In this document: positions 1 to 6,787 of the stretch, piece after piece
Numbering within the stretch: the first letter of the stretch is position 1
Layout: each line of letters begins with the position of its first letter
From: Roseomonas sp.
Lineage (GTDB): Bacteria; Pseudomonadota; Alphaproteobacteria; Acetobacterales; Acetobacteraceae
Reading direction: 5' to 3'
DNA: 6,787 nucleotides
Assembly (NCBI GenBank): GCA_020249415.1
Contig: JADCFR010000102.1
Location: 1-6,787, forward strand
Notes under the pieces: model-generated
The model's input: the letters and a program-made list of their open reading frames with translations, nothing else
The model's database searches: none
Told to the model about the DNA's origin: nothing
Program-made: the position numbers and the translations under genes

Positions 1-120
1 ATCAAGCAGCCCAGAGGCTTCCGACAATTCCTCCTCCGAGGGCTCAACCAGGTCAGAGGCGAATGGGCCATGATCTGCACCGCCCACAACATCCTCAAGC
101 TCTACAAGGCAACAGGATAA
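1..120 (+). CDS. Transposase, C-terminal fragment (IS1182-like), cut by the window edge
   Basis: Frame 1 is open from the first base to a TAA at 118-120 and gives the last 39 residues of a protein. It contains GFRQFLLRGL, then VRGEWAMICTAHNILKL. This closely matches the conserved C-terminal end of IS1182-family DDE transposases, where a GFRxFLLRGL block is followed by VRGEW and ICTAHNLLKL. In the family this segment follows the catalytic DDE core, which would lie outside the window, so it cannot be told whether the gene is intact. It runs toward the minus-strand operon and stops about 45 bases before that operon's terminator. The family call rests on recognised motif similarity in a short stretch. 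A related DDE family sharing this C-terminal end is the main alternative. Confidence 0.8.
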   Translation: MKQPRGFRQFLLRGLNQVRGEWAMICTAHNILKLYKATG

Positions 121-130
121 ACAAAAGGGG

Positions 131-158
131 GACACGCACTAGAAACCTTGCTAGTGTC
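131..158. repeat. Imperfect inverted repeat (hairpin) after the transposase stop
   Basis: CACTAG (137-142) and CTAGTG (151-156) form a perfect 6-bp stem around an 8-base loop. If a 4-base bulge is allowed in the left arm, the pairing extends to GACAC...TAG against CTAGTGTC (131-142 with 151-158). No U-tract follows on either strand, so it is a poor intrinsic terminator. It may be part of the insertion sequence end or of the target site. A chance hairpin of this size is also possible. Confidence 0.45.
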
Positions 159-164
159 AACGTG

Positions 165-181
165 AAAAAAGGCCGAAGGCC
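165..181 (-). terminator. Rho-independent terminator of the topA-rnr-protease operon
   Basis: Read on the minus strand, GGCC-TTC-GGCC (181-171) is followed at once by six T residues (170-165). This gives a 4-bp all-GC stem with a 3-base loop and a U-tract. It begins 16 bases past the protease stop codon, where an operon terminator is expected. The stem is short, so termination may be incomplete. The T-run is present only in the minus-strand direction, so it would not stop transcription coming from the insertion sequence. Confidence 0.72.
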
Positions 182-197
182 ATTATCAGACAGGCTC

Positions 198-1775
198 CTA
201 GCGCATCAGCGCCGCCTGATAGGCCGCCGCATCCAAAACCAGCGCCTGGGCGAAATCCGCATCCCGTTCAATACCATCCAGCCCGGGGCAGATCTCCCGC
301 AGCGCGCTGGCCTCAAGCGCCGAAACCGGCGGCCGCAGCGCACGCAGCCGCGCCAGTACCGTCCCCATGGGTTGCTGCCCAGCGCGCAGGGCTGCCAGGG
401 CGGTCGCCGCAGCCTCATCCCCGCCGGCGGTGCAAAGTGCCGGCAATAGCCCCGCCCCCTGCAAGGGCCAGCCAGAGGGCATGACAATGCGCGACCAGCT
501 CAGCTGCAATTCCCCGCCATTGGGCAAGGGCAGCAGGATTTGCACCAGGCCCTTGCCCTGAGTGCCGGTGCCAAGCACCGCCGCCCGACCACGCTCCGCC
601 AAGGCCGCCGCCAGGATTTCCGCCGCCGAGGCCGTGCGCCCATCCACCATCACCACAATGGGCCGGCCCTGAGTGAGGTCACCATCGGAAAGGCTGGTGT
701 AGCGCCGATTGGCCTCCGGGTGGCGCCCGGCAGTGGCCACAATTTCACCCGCATCAAGGAAGATATCAGCCACCGCCACGGCTTGGGACAGGACCCCACC
801 GCGATTGCCGCGCAAATCCAGCACAAGGCCGCGCGGTGGGCTGGCGCCAGCAAAGGCCGCTTCGATAAAGCCCGCCACCTGGGCCGAGGTCAGCGCGGTA
901 AAGCCAGAAACGCGCAAATGCAGCACGCCATCGCGCATTGTCGAAGTCACGGTTTCCACACGCTGCGCCACACGCTGCAGCGTCACATTGCGCCGGCGCC
1001 CGGCGCGCTGCGTCACCAGCGTCACCTCGGTCTCCGGCGCGCCTTCCAGCAGCAATTCAGCGCCGGGCAGGTCATTGGCCAGGACCATTTCATCATCCAC
1101 GGTCACCAGCCGATCCCCCACGCGAATGCCCGCCGCCGCCGCCGGGCTGTCGCGCGTGACCGCCGCCACCACCACCTGGCCGCGCTGCGCCGCAAGCCTG
1201 AGGCCCACACTGCCCTGCCCAAGCCGGCGTTCCCGCGCCAGCTGCGCTTCTTCCGGCGTCACATAGCGGCTGAAGGGGTCAAGATGGCCGAAAATTGCCG
1301 AAAAGCCGGCACGCAGCAGCCTATCCCGCCCTTGATCGCGAATGGCTGGTGAGGCTGCCCAGGCGGCTTCCTGAAACGGCAGCAGCGCTTCGGCTGCGCT
1401 CATGCCAATCGCTTCCGGCTTGCCGCGCGCGGAATCGCTTGGCAGCACGCGGCTGATCAAGGCGCGGCGCGCGCGCATCAGGCGCAATTCGCGCCCCTGC
1501 CGTTCAACCCGAAGGCTTGGATCATGCAACGTAAAACCCGCAAGGCCCCAGGTGATCAGATCACTCGGCAGCGCGCGTTCCATATGGCGGTCCAGAATGG
1601 CGGCGAAGCCGGCAGCGAAAACCGCCTGCATTTCCTGACGCGGGAAGGGGGCAATGGCTTCATGCACCCCGGCGCGCGGGACTTCCTGCGCCAAGGCCGC
1701 GCCCAAAGGCAGGGCGGAAGCAAGCAGCAGGATCAGAAAAGCAAGTGAGGCAAAAACGCGCGCGCGTGCGCTCAG
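198..1775 (-). CDS. Secreted S41-family (carboxy-terminal processing) serine protease with PDZ domain
   Basis: This is a periplasmic or exported endopeptidase of the CtpA/Prc type, which usually trims or degrades envelope proteins from their C-termini. Counting from the proposed start (525 residues), positions 2-29 form a signal peptide: SARAR, a hydrophobic core, and ALA before QE. Next come the LDPFSRYVTPEE block (about 165-176) typical of the family, a PDZ domain (about 187-269) and the peptidase core (about 273-445). The core contains GLVLDLRGNRGG (316-327), the catalytic serine 383 in GRTASAAEIL and the general-base lysine 408 in TQGKGLVQ. The family's usual G-x-G-I/V-x-P-D ending is altered here to GAGLLPA. 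The start is uncertain. The frame has no ATG, GTG or TTG between the rnr stop and the signal peptide, so a CTG overlapping the rnr TGA (CTGA) is used. An ATG at 1961 would add 62 residues that look like shadow coding of rnr. The gene ends with TAG and is followed by a terminator. The S41 assignment is firm; the substrate is unknown. Confidence 0.88.
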   Translation of the reverse strand: MSARARVFASLAFLILLLASALPLGAALAQEVPRAGVHEAIAPFPRQEMQAVFAAGFAAILDRHMERALPSDLITWGLAGFTLHDPSLRVERQGRELRLMRARRALISRVLPSDSARGKPEAIGMSAAEALLPFQEAAWAASPAIRDQGRDRLLRAGFSAIFGHLDPFSRYVTPEEAQLARERRLGQGSVGLRLAAQRGQVVVAAVTRDSPAAAAGIRVGDRLVTVDDEMVLANDLPGAELLLEGAPETEVTLVTQRAGRRRNVTLQRVAQRVETVTSTMRDGVLHLRVSGFTALTSAQVAGFIEAAFAGASPPRGLVLDLRGNRGGVLSQAVAVADIFLDAGEIVATAGRHPEANRRYTSLSDGDLTQGRPIVVMVDGRTASAAEILAAALAERGRAAVLGTGTQGKGLVQILLPLPNGGELQLSWSRIVMPSGWPLQGAGLLPALCTAGGDEAAATALAALRAGQQPMGTVLARLRALRPPVSALEASALREICPGLDGIERDADFAQALVLDAAAYQAALMR

Positions 1776-4036
1776 CGCCGCCCACGCCGTGGTGGCGCCG
1801 GGCGCCCACTGCGCTTCGGTATGCCCTGCATGATGTGAAACACCATCCCGCCCGTGCGCGCGGTCGCTTCCCTGAGCCGCACTTCCACAGACTGGCCCAG
1901 CGTAAAGGTCAGACCTGTCCTGCGACCAGCCAGGCGCTGCGTGGCTTCGTCCTGATCCCATCTATCATCCGGCAATGAGCCAAGCGGTACGATTCCGCTC
2001 GCGCCATTCTCCTCCAAAGTGACAAAGAGACCGAAGCGTGTCACCCCAGAAATGCGCGCGGCGAAGATATTTCCCACGCGCTCTGACATATATGCCGCAA
2101 GGTAGCGATCAACCGCATCGCGTTCCGCCATCGCCGCGCGCCTTTCAGTCGCGGTGATGTGTTCGCCGGTTTCCAAAAACCGCGCCGCTTCCACTTCCGC
2201 AAGACCATCACTGCCAAGCTTCAAGCCGCGGATCAGCGCGCGATGCACGAGCAAATCCGCATAGCGCCGAATGGGTGAGGTGAAATGCGCATAGCGCGCC
2301 AAGGCCAGGCCAAAATGCCCGATATTGTCGGGCGCATAGGCCGCCTGGGATTGGCTCCGCAGCACGGTTTCATGCACCAGGCGTTCTTCCGGCTTTTCCT
2401 TCACCGAAGCCAGCAGCGCCGCGAAGTCGCGCGGATGCAGCCGATCACCGGGCGGGAGTGACAATTCCAGGCTGCGCAAAAATTGCCTGAGCCCTTCCAG
2501 CTTCAACTCCGAAGGCCGGTCATGCACGCGATACATGCAGGGCTGGATCAGGCGTTCCAGCTCCTCCGCCGCGCAGACATTGGCGGCGACCATGAATTCC
2601 TCAATCAGCCGATGGGAATCAAGCCGCGCGCGGGGCACCACTGCCGTCACACGCCCCTTGTCATCCAGCAGCACACGGCGTTCCGGAAGGTCCAAATCCA
2701 GCGTGCCGCGCGCCTCACGCGCTGCCAGCAGGGCGCGAAAGGCGCCGTAAAGGCTCGCCATATGGCCTGGCGCCAAGCCTTCCGGTTCACACCCGGCTTC
2801 AAAACGCGCCTGCGCCTGTTCGTAAGTGAGCCGCGCGGCGGAGCGCATAATGCCGCGCCCGAAGCGATGCCCGGTCTTTCGCCCCGCGCCATCAAAGCGC
2901 ATTTCAACAAAGAGGCAGCCGCGATCTTCGCGCGGACGCAGGCTGCACCAGCCATTGGAAAGCGCCTCGGGCAGCATGGGCACGACGCGGTCGGGGAAAT
3001 AGACCGAATTGCCCCGCGCCCAGGCTTCGCGGTCCAGATGGCTGCCGGGGCCGACATAATGCGCGACATCGGCGATGGCGACCGTGACTTTCCAGCCGGC
3101 GCCATCGGGTTCCGCATGCACGGCATCGTCAAAATCCCGCGCATCATCGCCATCAATCGTCACCAGCGGCAGGTCGCGCAAATCAACGCGCCCACGTGCG
3201 GTGACACCCTTCGCCGCTTCGGCTTCGCGCAAGGCTTCGGCGGGAAAGACATCCGGGATGCCATGGGCATGGATGCAAATCAGGGAGACCGAGCGCGGTT
3301 CGCCCATCACACCCAGGCTTTCGACAATCCGCGCCGGCTTGGGGCCGAAATGCCGCGTGGCGGGCAAGGGTTCTGCCAGCACAATATCGCCTGGTTTGGC
3401 GCCGCCGGCTTCACCGGGCGGGACCATCCATTCGCCCTTCTGGCGCCGATCGGTCGGGATGATGCGCCCTTCCTCATAAACGCCCAGAATGCGCGCCGGC
3501 GCGCCGCCCGCGATGCGCTTGAAAGTGCGGCCTTCATATTTGCCGGCGCCGATGGGCTTGAGGCGCGCCAGCACACGTTCCCCAACTGCCAGCGCCGGGC
3601 GGCCCTTGCCTTCCGGGCGCATATAGATGATGGGCGGGCGGCCTTCGCCCTGCCATTGCAGCGGGCGCGCGATGGGATCGCCATCCGGGTCCGTGCCGGT
3701 CACTTCCACCGGCGCCATATCCGGCAGGCGGCCGGGCGCGATGATGGCGCGCTTGCCGGCGGGGCTTGAGCCACCTTCTTCGGCCAATTCGCGCATCATT
3801 TGGCGCAAGGCCGGGCGCTGATCGGTGCTCAGGCCAAAGGCGCGGGCGATTTCGGATTTTGTCACGCGGCCTTTGGCTTCCGCGAGAAAACCGCGCAGCG
3901 CTGCCTTTGATGGCAATTCGCCTGTGCCTTCGCCTGCCTGACGCGCCGCACCGCGACGTTTGGCGCTGGCTGCGGGGCCGGAAGCGGCGCGGGATCGGGC
4001 CTTATGGCCTTTCACCGGCGGGCCGCGACGTGGCAT
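1772..4036 (-). CDS. rnr: Ribonuclease R (RNase II/RNB-family 3'-5' exoribonuclease)
   Basis: RNase R is a cytoplasmic processive 3'-5' exoribonuclease that degrades structured RNA and takes part in mRNA, rRNA and tmRNA-linked decay. The 754-residue protein has the usual family length. It has a basic N-terminal tail (1-40) and a winged-helix HTH_12 region (about 40-90). Cold-shock-like RNA-binding segments follow (about 100-260), then the RNB catalytic domain. The catalytic domain carries TIDGDDARDFDDAV at 293-306, with metal-binding aspartates 295, 301, 303 and 304, and HFTSPIRRYADLLVHR at 584-599. An S1 domain (about 654-737) and a short Arg/Pro-rich tail end the protein. The ATG at 4036 was chosen because it lies one base after the topA stop (TGAGATG). 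The frame is open further upstream to 4240, but those 68 residues are an arginine/proline-rich shadow of the topA tail. No strong Shine-Dalgarno is visible, so translation is probably coupled to topA. Confidence 0.96.
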   Translation of the reverse strand: MPRRGPPVKGHKARSRAASGPAASAKRRGAARQAGEGTGELPSKAALRGFLAEAKGRVTKSEIARAFGLSTDQRPALRQMMRELAEEGGSSPAGKRAIIAPGRLPDMAPVEVTGTDPDGDPIARPLQWQGEGRPPIIYMRPEGKGRPALAVGERVLARLKPIGAGKYEGRTFKRIAGGAPARILGVYEEGRIIPTDRRQKGEWMVPPGEAGGAKPGDIVLAEPLPATRHFGPKPARIVESLGVMGEPRSVSLICIHAHGIPDVFPAEALREAEAAKGVTARGRVDLRDLPLVTIDGDDARDFDDAVHAEPDGAGWKVTVAIADVAHYVGPGSHLDREAWARGNSVYFPDRVVPMLPEALSNGWCSLRPREDRGCLFVEMRFDGAGRKTGHRFGRGIMRSAARLTYEQAQARFEAGCEPEGLAPGHMASLYGAFRALLAAREARGTLDLDLPERRVLLDDKGRVTAVVPRARLDSHRLIEEFMVAANVCAAEELERLIQPCMYRVHDRPSELKLEGLRQFLRSLELSLPPGDRLHPRDFAALLASVKEKPEERLVHETVLRSQSQAAYAPDNIGHFGLALARYAHFTSPIRRYADLLVHRALIRGLKLGSDGLAEVEAARFLETGEHITATERRAAMAERDAVDRYLAAYMSERVGNIFAARISGVTRFGLFVTLEENGASGIVPLGSLPDDRWDQDEATQRLAGRRTGLTFTLGQSVEVRLREATARTGGMVFHIMQGIPKRSGRPAPPRRGRR

Positions 4037-4037
4037 C

Positions 4038-6779
4038 TCAGCGGCTGCTCTTGCGGGCGGCGGGCTTGGCTTTTGCCTTGGCGGCCGGCTTTGCTTTGGC
4101 GGGCGCGGCCTTTGCCTTGGCAGCCGGTTTGGCCTTCGCCGCGGCGGGCTTCGCCTTGGCCGCTGGTTTCGCCTTGGCGGCGGGCTTTGCTTTCGCGGGC
4201 GCTGCCGGGGCGGTGGCCTTGCGCGCGCCACCCTTCGCACCCTTGCGGGCCGCCGCGCCGCGCGCCTTCATTTCCTTGCCCTTTTCGGCGAGCAGCGTGA
4301 CCATATCGGCAAGCACGGCATCTTCCATCGCCAGATCGCGCGGCAGATTGGCCACCACCCGCCCATGCTGCGCGTAAGGCCCAAAGCGGCCCTTGCGCAC
4401 CACCACCATCTCTCCGTCCTTGGGGTGCGGCCCCAATTCGCGAATGCGCGACCGCGCATCGGCCAAAAGCACAATCGCGCGATTGAGCCCGATGGTCAGC
4501 ACATCATCATCCTTGTCCAAGGATTTGAAGATGCTGCCACAGCGCACATAAGGCCCGAAGCGGCCAAGCCCGGCGGTGATTTCTTCCTGGCTTTCCGGAT
4601 CAATACCGATCACGCGCGGCAGGGAGAGCAAGCCAAGCGCTGCTTCCAGCGTCATGCCATCAGGGTTTTGTCCGGCAGCGAGGCTCGCGCGGCGCGGCTT
4701 GGTGGGCTTGCCCTTGGCGTCCGTGCCGGGCTCCCCAAGCTGCACATAAACCCCGTAAGGCCCGCGCCGCAGCGTCACCGTCTGGCCCGTCGCGGGATCC
4801 TTGCCCAATTCGCGATCCGCGCCCGCACCTTCACCATCGGCAGGCCCAACGCCGAAGGGGCGCGTGTAGCGGCATTCCGGGTAATTGGAGCAACCAATAA
4901 AGGCGCCACCGCGCCCAAGCCGCAAGCCAAGCCGCCCGGCAGAACAACTCGGGCAGACGCGCGGGTCCGTGCCATCGCCGCGCGCGGGGAAGATATGCGG
5001 CCCCAAATCCTCATCCAGCGCGTCAATCACATCGCGCACTTTCAGATCCTTGGTCGCTTCCACCGCGCGGGAGAATTCATCCCAAAAGGCATGCATCACG
5101 GCACGCCATTCGGCTCGACCACCGGAGATTTCATCGAGCTTTTCCTCCATGGCGGAGGTGAAGCCGGTATCCACGTATTTCTCGAAAAACCGCACCAGGA
5201 AGGTGGTGACCATCCGCCCCAAATCCTGCGCCACAAAACGCCGTTTTTCGAGCGAGACATATTTCAAATCCTGCAAGCGCTGCAGGATGGAGGCATAGGT
5301 GGAAGGCCGGCCAATGCCGAGTTCTTCCAGCCGCTTCACCAATGACGCTTCGGAATAGCGCGGTGGTGGCTGGGTAAAATGCTGGCTTGCGGCGATGTCA
5401 CCGCGCTTCAGGGCTTCCTTCTCCCGCATCGGGGGCAGGATGCGGCTTTCCTCATCCTCAGCGGGGGCACCTGGCAGGATGCCGGCGCGTGCATCGGCAG
5501 CGCGATCATCCTCATCTTCGCGATAGAGTTTAAGGAAACCGTCAAAGGCGACCACGGAACCGGTGGCGCGGAAATTGGCGCGGCCATCCTTGGCGGCGAT
5601 ATCCACCGTGGTCTGATCCATCTCGGCTGAGGCCATTTGCGACGCCACCGCGCGCTTCCAGATCAGATCATAAAGCCTGGCCTGCGCGCCTTCCAATTCG
5701 CCGCCCATGGTATCGGGGCTGCGCGTGACATCGGTTGGGCGGATCGCCTCATGCGCTTCCTGCGCGTTCTTGGCCTTGGAGGCATATTCGCGCGGCGCGG
5801 CGGGCATGTAATTCGGCCCGAATGCGCTTTTGACGTGATCACGAATGGCGGCGATGGCTTCGCGCGCCATGGTGACACCATCTGTCCGCATATAGGTGAT
5901 GTGGCCTGCTTCATACAAAGCCTGCGCCGTGCGCATGGTTTGCTGCGCACCCATGCCAAGCTTGCGCGATGCTTCCATCTGCAAGGTGGAGGTCATGAAG
6001 GGCGGCGGCGGGTTCCGGCGCACGCGGCGCTTCTCCACCGAAGCCACACTATAGAGGCCGCCTTCGGCGAGCTTTTTGGCGCGCATCGCCGCCGCTTCAT
6101 CCGGCAGGTCGAATTGCTCCAGCTTGCGGCCTTCAAGATGCGTGAGCCGCGCGGTGAAGGGCGCGCCGGCCGCCGTGGTGAAGCGGCCTTCAATGGTCCA
6201 GTATTCGCGCGCGCGAAATGCCTCGATCTCCGCTTCGCGTTCGCAGATCAGGCGAAGGGCCACCGATTGCACGCGGCCTGCGGAACGTGACCCAGGGAGT
6301 TTGCGCCACAGCACCGGCGAAAGCGTATAGCCAACCAAGTAATCGAGGGCGCGGCGCGCCAGATAGGCTTCGATCAGCGGCTGATCCAAATCGCGCGGAT
6401 GGGCCACCGCATATTGCACGGCGCGCTTGGTGATTTCATTGAAGGTGATGCGCTGAACATGTTTGCCCTTCAGCGCCCCGCGCTCGGCCAGCATATCCTT
6501 CACATGCCAGGAAATCGCTTCCCCTTCGCGGTCCGGGTCGGTGGCCAGAAACAGCCGCTTCGCACCCTTAAGGGCGGAGGCAATCTTGCCCACCTGCTGT
6601 TCGCCGCGCGGATCCTTGCCCCAGAGCATGGCGAAATCCTGATCAGGCAGGACGGCGCCATCCTTTTCTTCCAAATCGCGGACATGGCCATAGGAGGCCA
6701 AAACCGTGAAATCCCGGCCGAGATATTTTTCGATTGTCTTCGCCTTGGCCGGCGATTCCACCACGACTACGTCGCTCAT
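4038..6779 (-). CDS. topA: DNA topoisomerase I (type IA)
   Basis: This enzyme relaxes negatively supercoiled DNA by transient single-strand cleavage through a 5'-phosphotyrosine link. The 913-residue protein opens with the Toprim domain: VVVVESPAKAK with glutamate 8, and LATDPDREGEAISWH with the metal-binding acids D81, D83 and E85. The catalytic tyrosine is Y296 in GHITYMRTDG. The conserved AHEAIRPTD follows at 342-350, and ELGIGRPSTYASILQ lies around 486-500. A single C4 zinc finger uses C609, C612, C630 and C636 (CPSC...GCSNYPEC), where the E. coli enzyme has three. Three C-terminal repeats with a GxxGPYxx or similar core follow (about 657-724, 725-773 and 782-833). The protein ends in a lysine/alanine/proline-rich tail (about 834-913). 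The ATG at 6779 gives the canonical N-terminus. The gene is the first visible one in the operon, and its promoter is outside the window. Confidence 0.98.
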   Translation of the reverse strand: MSDVVVVESPAKAKTIEKYLGRDFTVLASYGHVRDLEEKDGAVLPDQDFAMLWGKDPRGEQQVGKIASALKGAKRLFLATDPDREGEAISWHVKDMLAERGALKGKHVQRITFNEITKRAVQYAVAHPRDLDQPLIEAYLARRALDYLVGYTLSPVLWRKLPGSRSAGRVQSVALRLICEREAEIEAFRAREYWTIEGRFTTAAGAPFTARLTHLEGRKLEQFDLPDEAAAMRAKKLAEGGLYSVASVEKRRVRRNPPPPFMTSTLQMEASRKLGMGAQQTMRTAQALYEAGHITYMRTDGVTMAREAIAAIRDHVKSAFGPNYMPAAPREYASKAKNAQEAHEAIRPTDVTRSPDTMGGELEGAQARLYDLIWKRAVASQMASAEMDQTTVDIAAKDGRANFRATGSVVAFDGFLKLYREDEDDRAADARAGILPGAPAEDEESRILPPMREKEALKRGDIAASQHFTQPPPRYSEASLVKRLEELGIGRPSTYASILQRLQDLKYVSLEKRRFVAQDLGRMVTTFLVRFFEKYVDTGFTSAMEEKLDEISGGRAEWRAVMHAFWDEFSRAVEATKDLKVRDVIDALDEDLGPHIFPARGDGTDPRVCPSCSAGRLGLRLGRGGAFIGCSNYPECRYTRPFGVGPADGEGAGADRELGKDPATGQTVTLRRGPYGVYVQLGEPGTDAKGKPTKPRRASLAAGQNPDGMTLEAALGLLSLPRVIGIDPESQEEITAGLGRFGPYVRCGSIFKSLDKDDDVLTIGLNRAIVLLADARSRIRELGPHPKDGEMVVVRKGRFGPYAQHGRVVANLPRDLAMEDAVLADMVTLLAEKGKEMKARGAAARKGAKGGARKATAPAAPAKAKPAAKAKPAAKAKPAAAKAKPAAKAKAAPAKAKPAAKAKAKPAARKSSR
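4050..4214 (-). repeat. topA: Low-complexity repeat encoding the Lys/Ala/Pro tail of TopA
   Basis: This is a tandem, imperfect array of short units encoding variants of AKAKPA and AKPAA, covering TopA residues 856-910. The amino-acid pattern is conserved better than the codons: synonymous changes (GCC/GCG/GCA, AAG/AAA) are scattered through the array. That suggests selection on the protein rather than recent slippage. The composition resembles histone H1-like tails, so it probably binds DNA or RNA electrostatically. Such arrays are prone to changes in length between strains. Confidence 0.85.
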
Positions 6780-6787
6780 GCCTTCCC
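6780..6787 (-). promoter_or_regulatory. Purine-rich leader directly before the topA start
   Basis: Read on the minus strand, the eight bases before the topA ATG are GGGAAGGC, a purine-rich run like a Shine-Dalgarno. Only one base separates GGAAGG from the ATG, which is closer than the usual 5-9 bases. It may be suboptimal, or the true ribosome-binding site may lie further upstream, beyond the window. Confidence 0.4.

Larger units (their letters stand above)
1..164 (+). mobile_element. Right end of an insertion sequence (partial; outer boundary not defined)
   Basis: The transposase C-terminus at 1-120 implies that the window begins inside an insertion sequence. Its right terminal inverted repeat should lie shortly after the stop codon. 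The host operon's terminator begins at about 165, so the boundary is most likely between 121 and 164. The left end of the element is outside the window, so neither the terminal repeat nor the target duplication can be identified. The end coordinate given is only an upper guess. Confidence 0.5.

Noticed and set aside
63..449. Plus-strand open frame (128 codons) spanning the transposase end, the intergenic gap and the protease 3' end
   Set aside because: It is out of frame with the transposase, crosses the terminator region and runs antisense into the protease. No protein motif supports it.
540..1352. Plus-strand open frame (270 codons) antisense to the protease gene
   Set aside because: It has a His/Arg/Gln-rich composition typical of shadow frames, no recognisable motif, and sits entirely within a well-supported S41 protease.
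2483..3769. Long plus-strand open frame (428 codons) antisense to rnr
   Set aside because: It is opposite the catalytic region of rnr, shows no domain or motif, and is explained by the high GC third-position bias of rnr.
4050..4214. Possible CRISPR-like or tandem DNA repeat array
   Set aside because: The units are very short, have no spacers, stay in frame with topA and vary synonymously. It is a protein low-complexity tail, not a CRISPR array.
4037..4240. Upstream extension of the rnr reading frame by 68 residues, starting at an ATG at 4240
   Set aside because: The extension is an Arg/Pro/Gln-rich out-of-frame reading of the repetitive topA tail. The ATG at 4036, one base after the topA stop, gives the normal RNase R length.
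3960..5345. Long plus-strand open frame (461 codons) antisense to topA
   Set aside because: It lies wholly opposite topA apart from a short part over rnr. Its composition is rich in Ala, Gly, Arg and His with no recognisable domain. Long antisense open frames are common in GC-rich genes.

Overview
The window comes from a GC-rich bacterium, most likely an alphaproteobacterium, possibly of the Rhodospirillales/Acetobacteraceae type. This rests on the codon usage, the TopA form (a single C4 zinc finger and a lysine/alanine-rich tail), and a topA-rnr gene order that is common in that class. The taxonomic placement is inference. Three large genes on the minus strand fill almost the whole window. 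A transposase remnant reads in from the left edge on the plus strand.

Layout, in the direction of minus-strand transcription (right to left): topA (DNA topoisomerase I, 6779-4038) appears complete and begins 8 bases inside the right edge. One base separates its stop from rnr (ribonuclease R, 4036-1772), in the arrangement TGAGATG. The stop of rnr overlaps the apparent beginning of a secreted S41 (carboxy-terminal processing) protease with a signal peptide, a PDZ domain and a Ser/Lys catalytic pair (about 1775-198). A short hairpin followed by six U residues (181-165) lies just past the protease stop and looks like the end of the operon. Plus-strand bases 1-120 encode the last 39 residues of an IS1182-like transposase converging on the operon. 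The right end of that insertion sequence probably lies between its stop and the terminator.

The three genes look like one tightly coupled transcription unit. It combines relaxation of negative DNA supercoils, 3'-5' decay of structured RNA, and processing or quality control of envelope proteins. No functional link between the protease and the two nucleic-acid enzymes is evident beyond co-transcription.

The most unusual point is the start of the protease gene. Between the rnr stop and the signal peptide its frame has no ATG, GTG or TTG. The position that fits the signal peptide is a CTG overlapping the rnr stop (CTGA). The only ATG in frame lies about 190 bases inside rnr and would put an implausible 62-residue leader before the signal peptide. 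I found no CRISPR array, tRNA, rRNA or clearly new system. The rest is ordinary housekeeping sequence.
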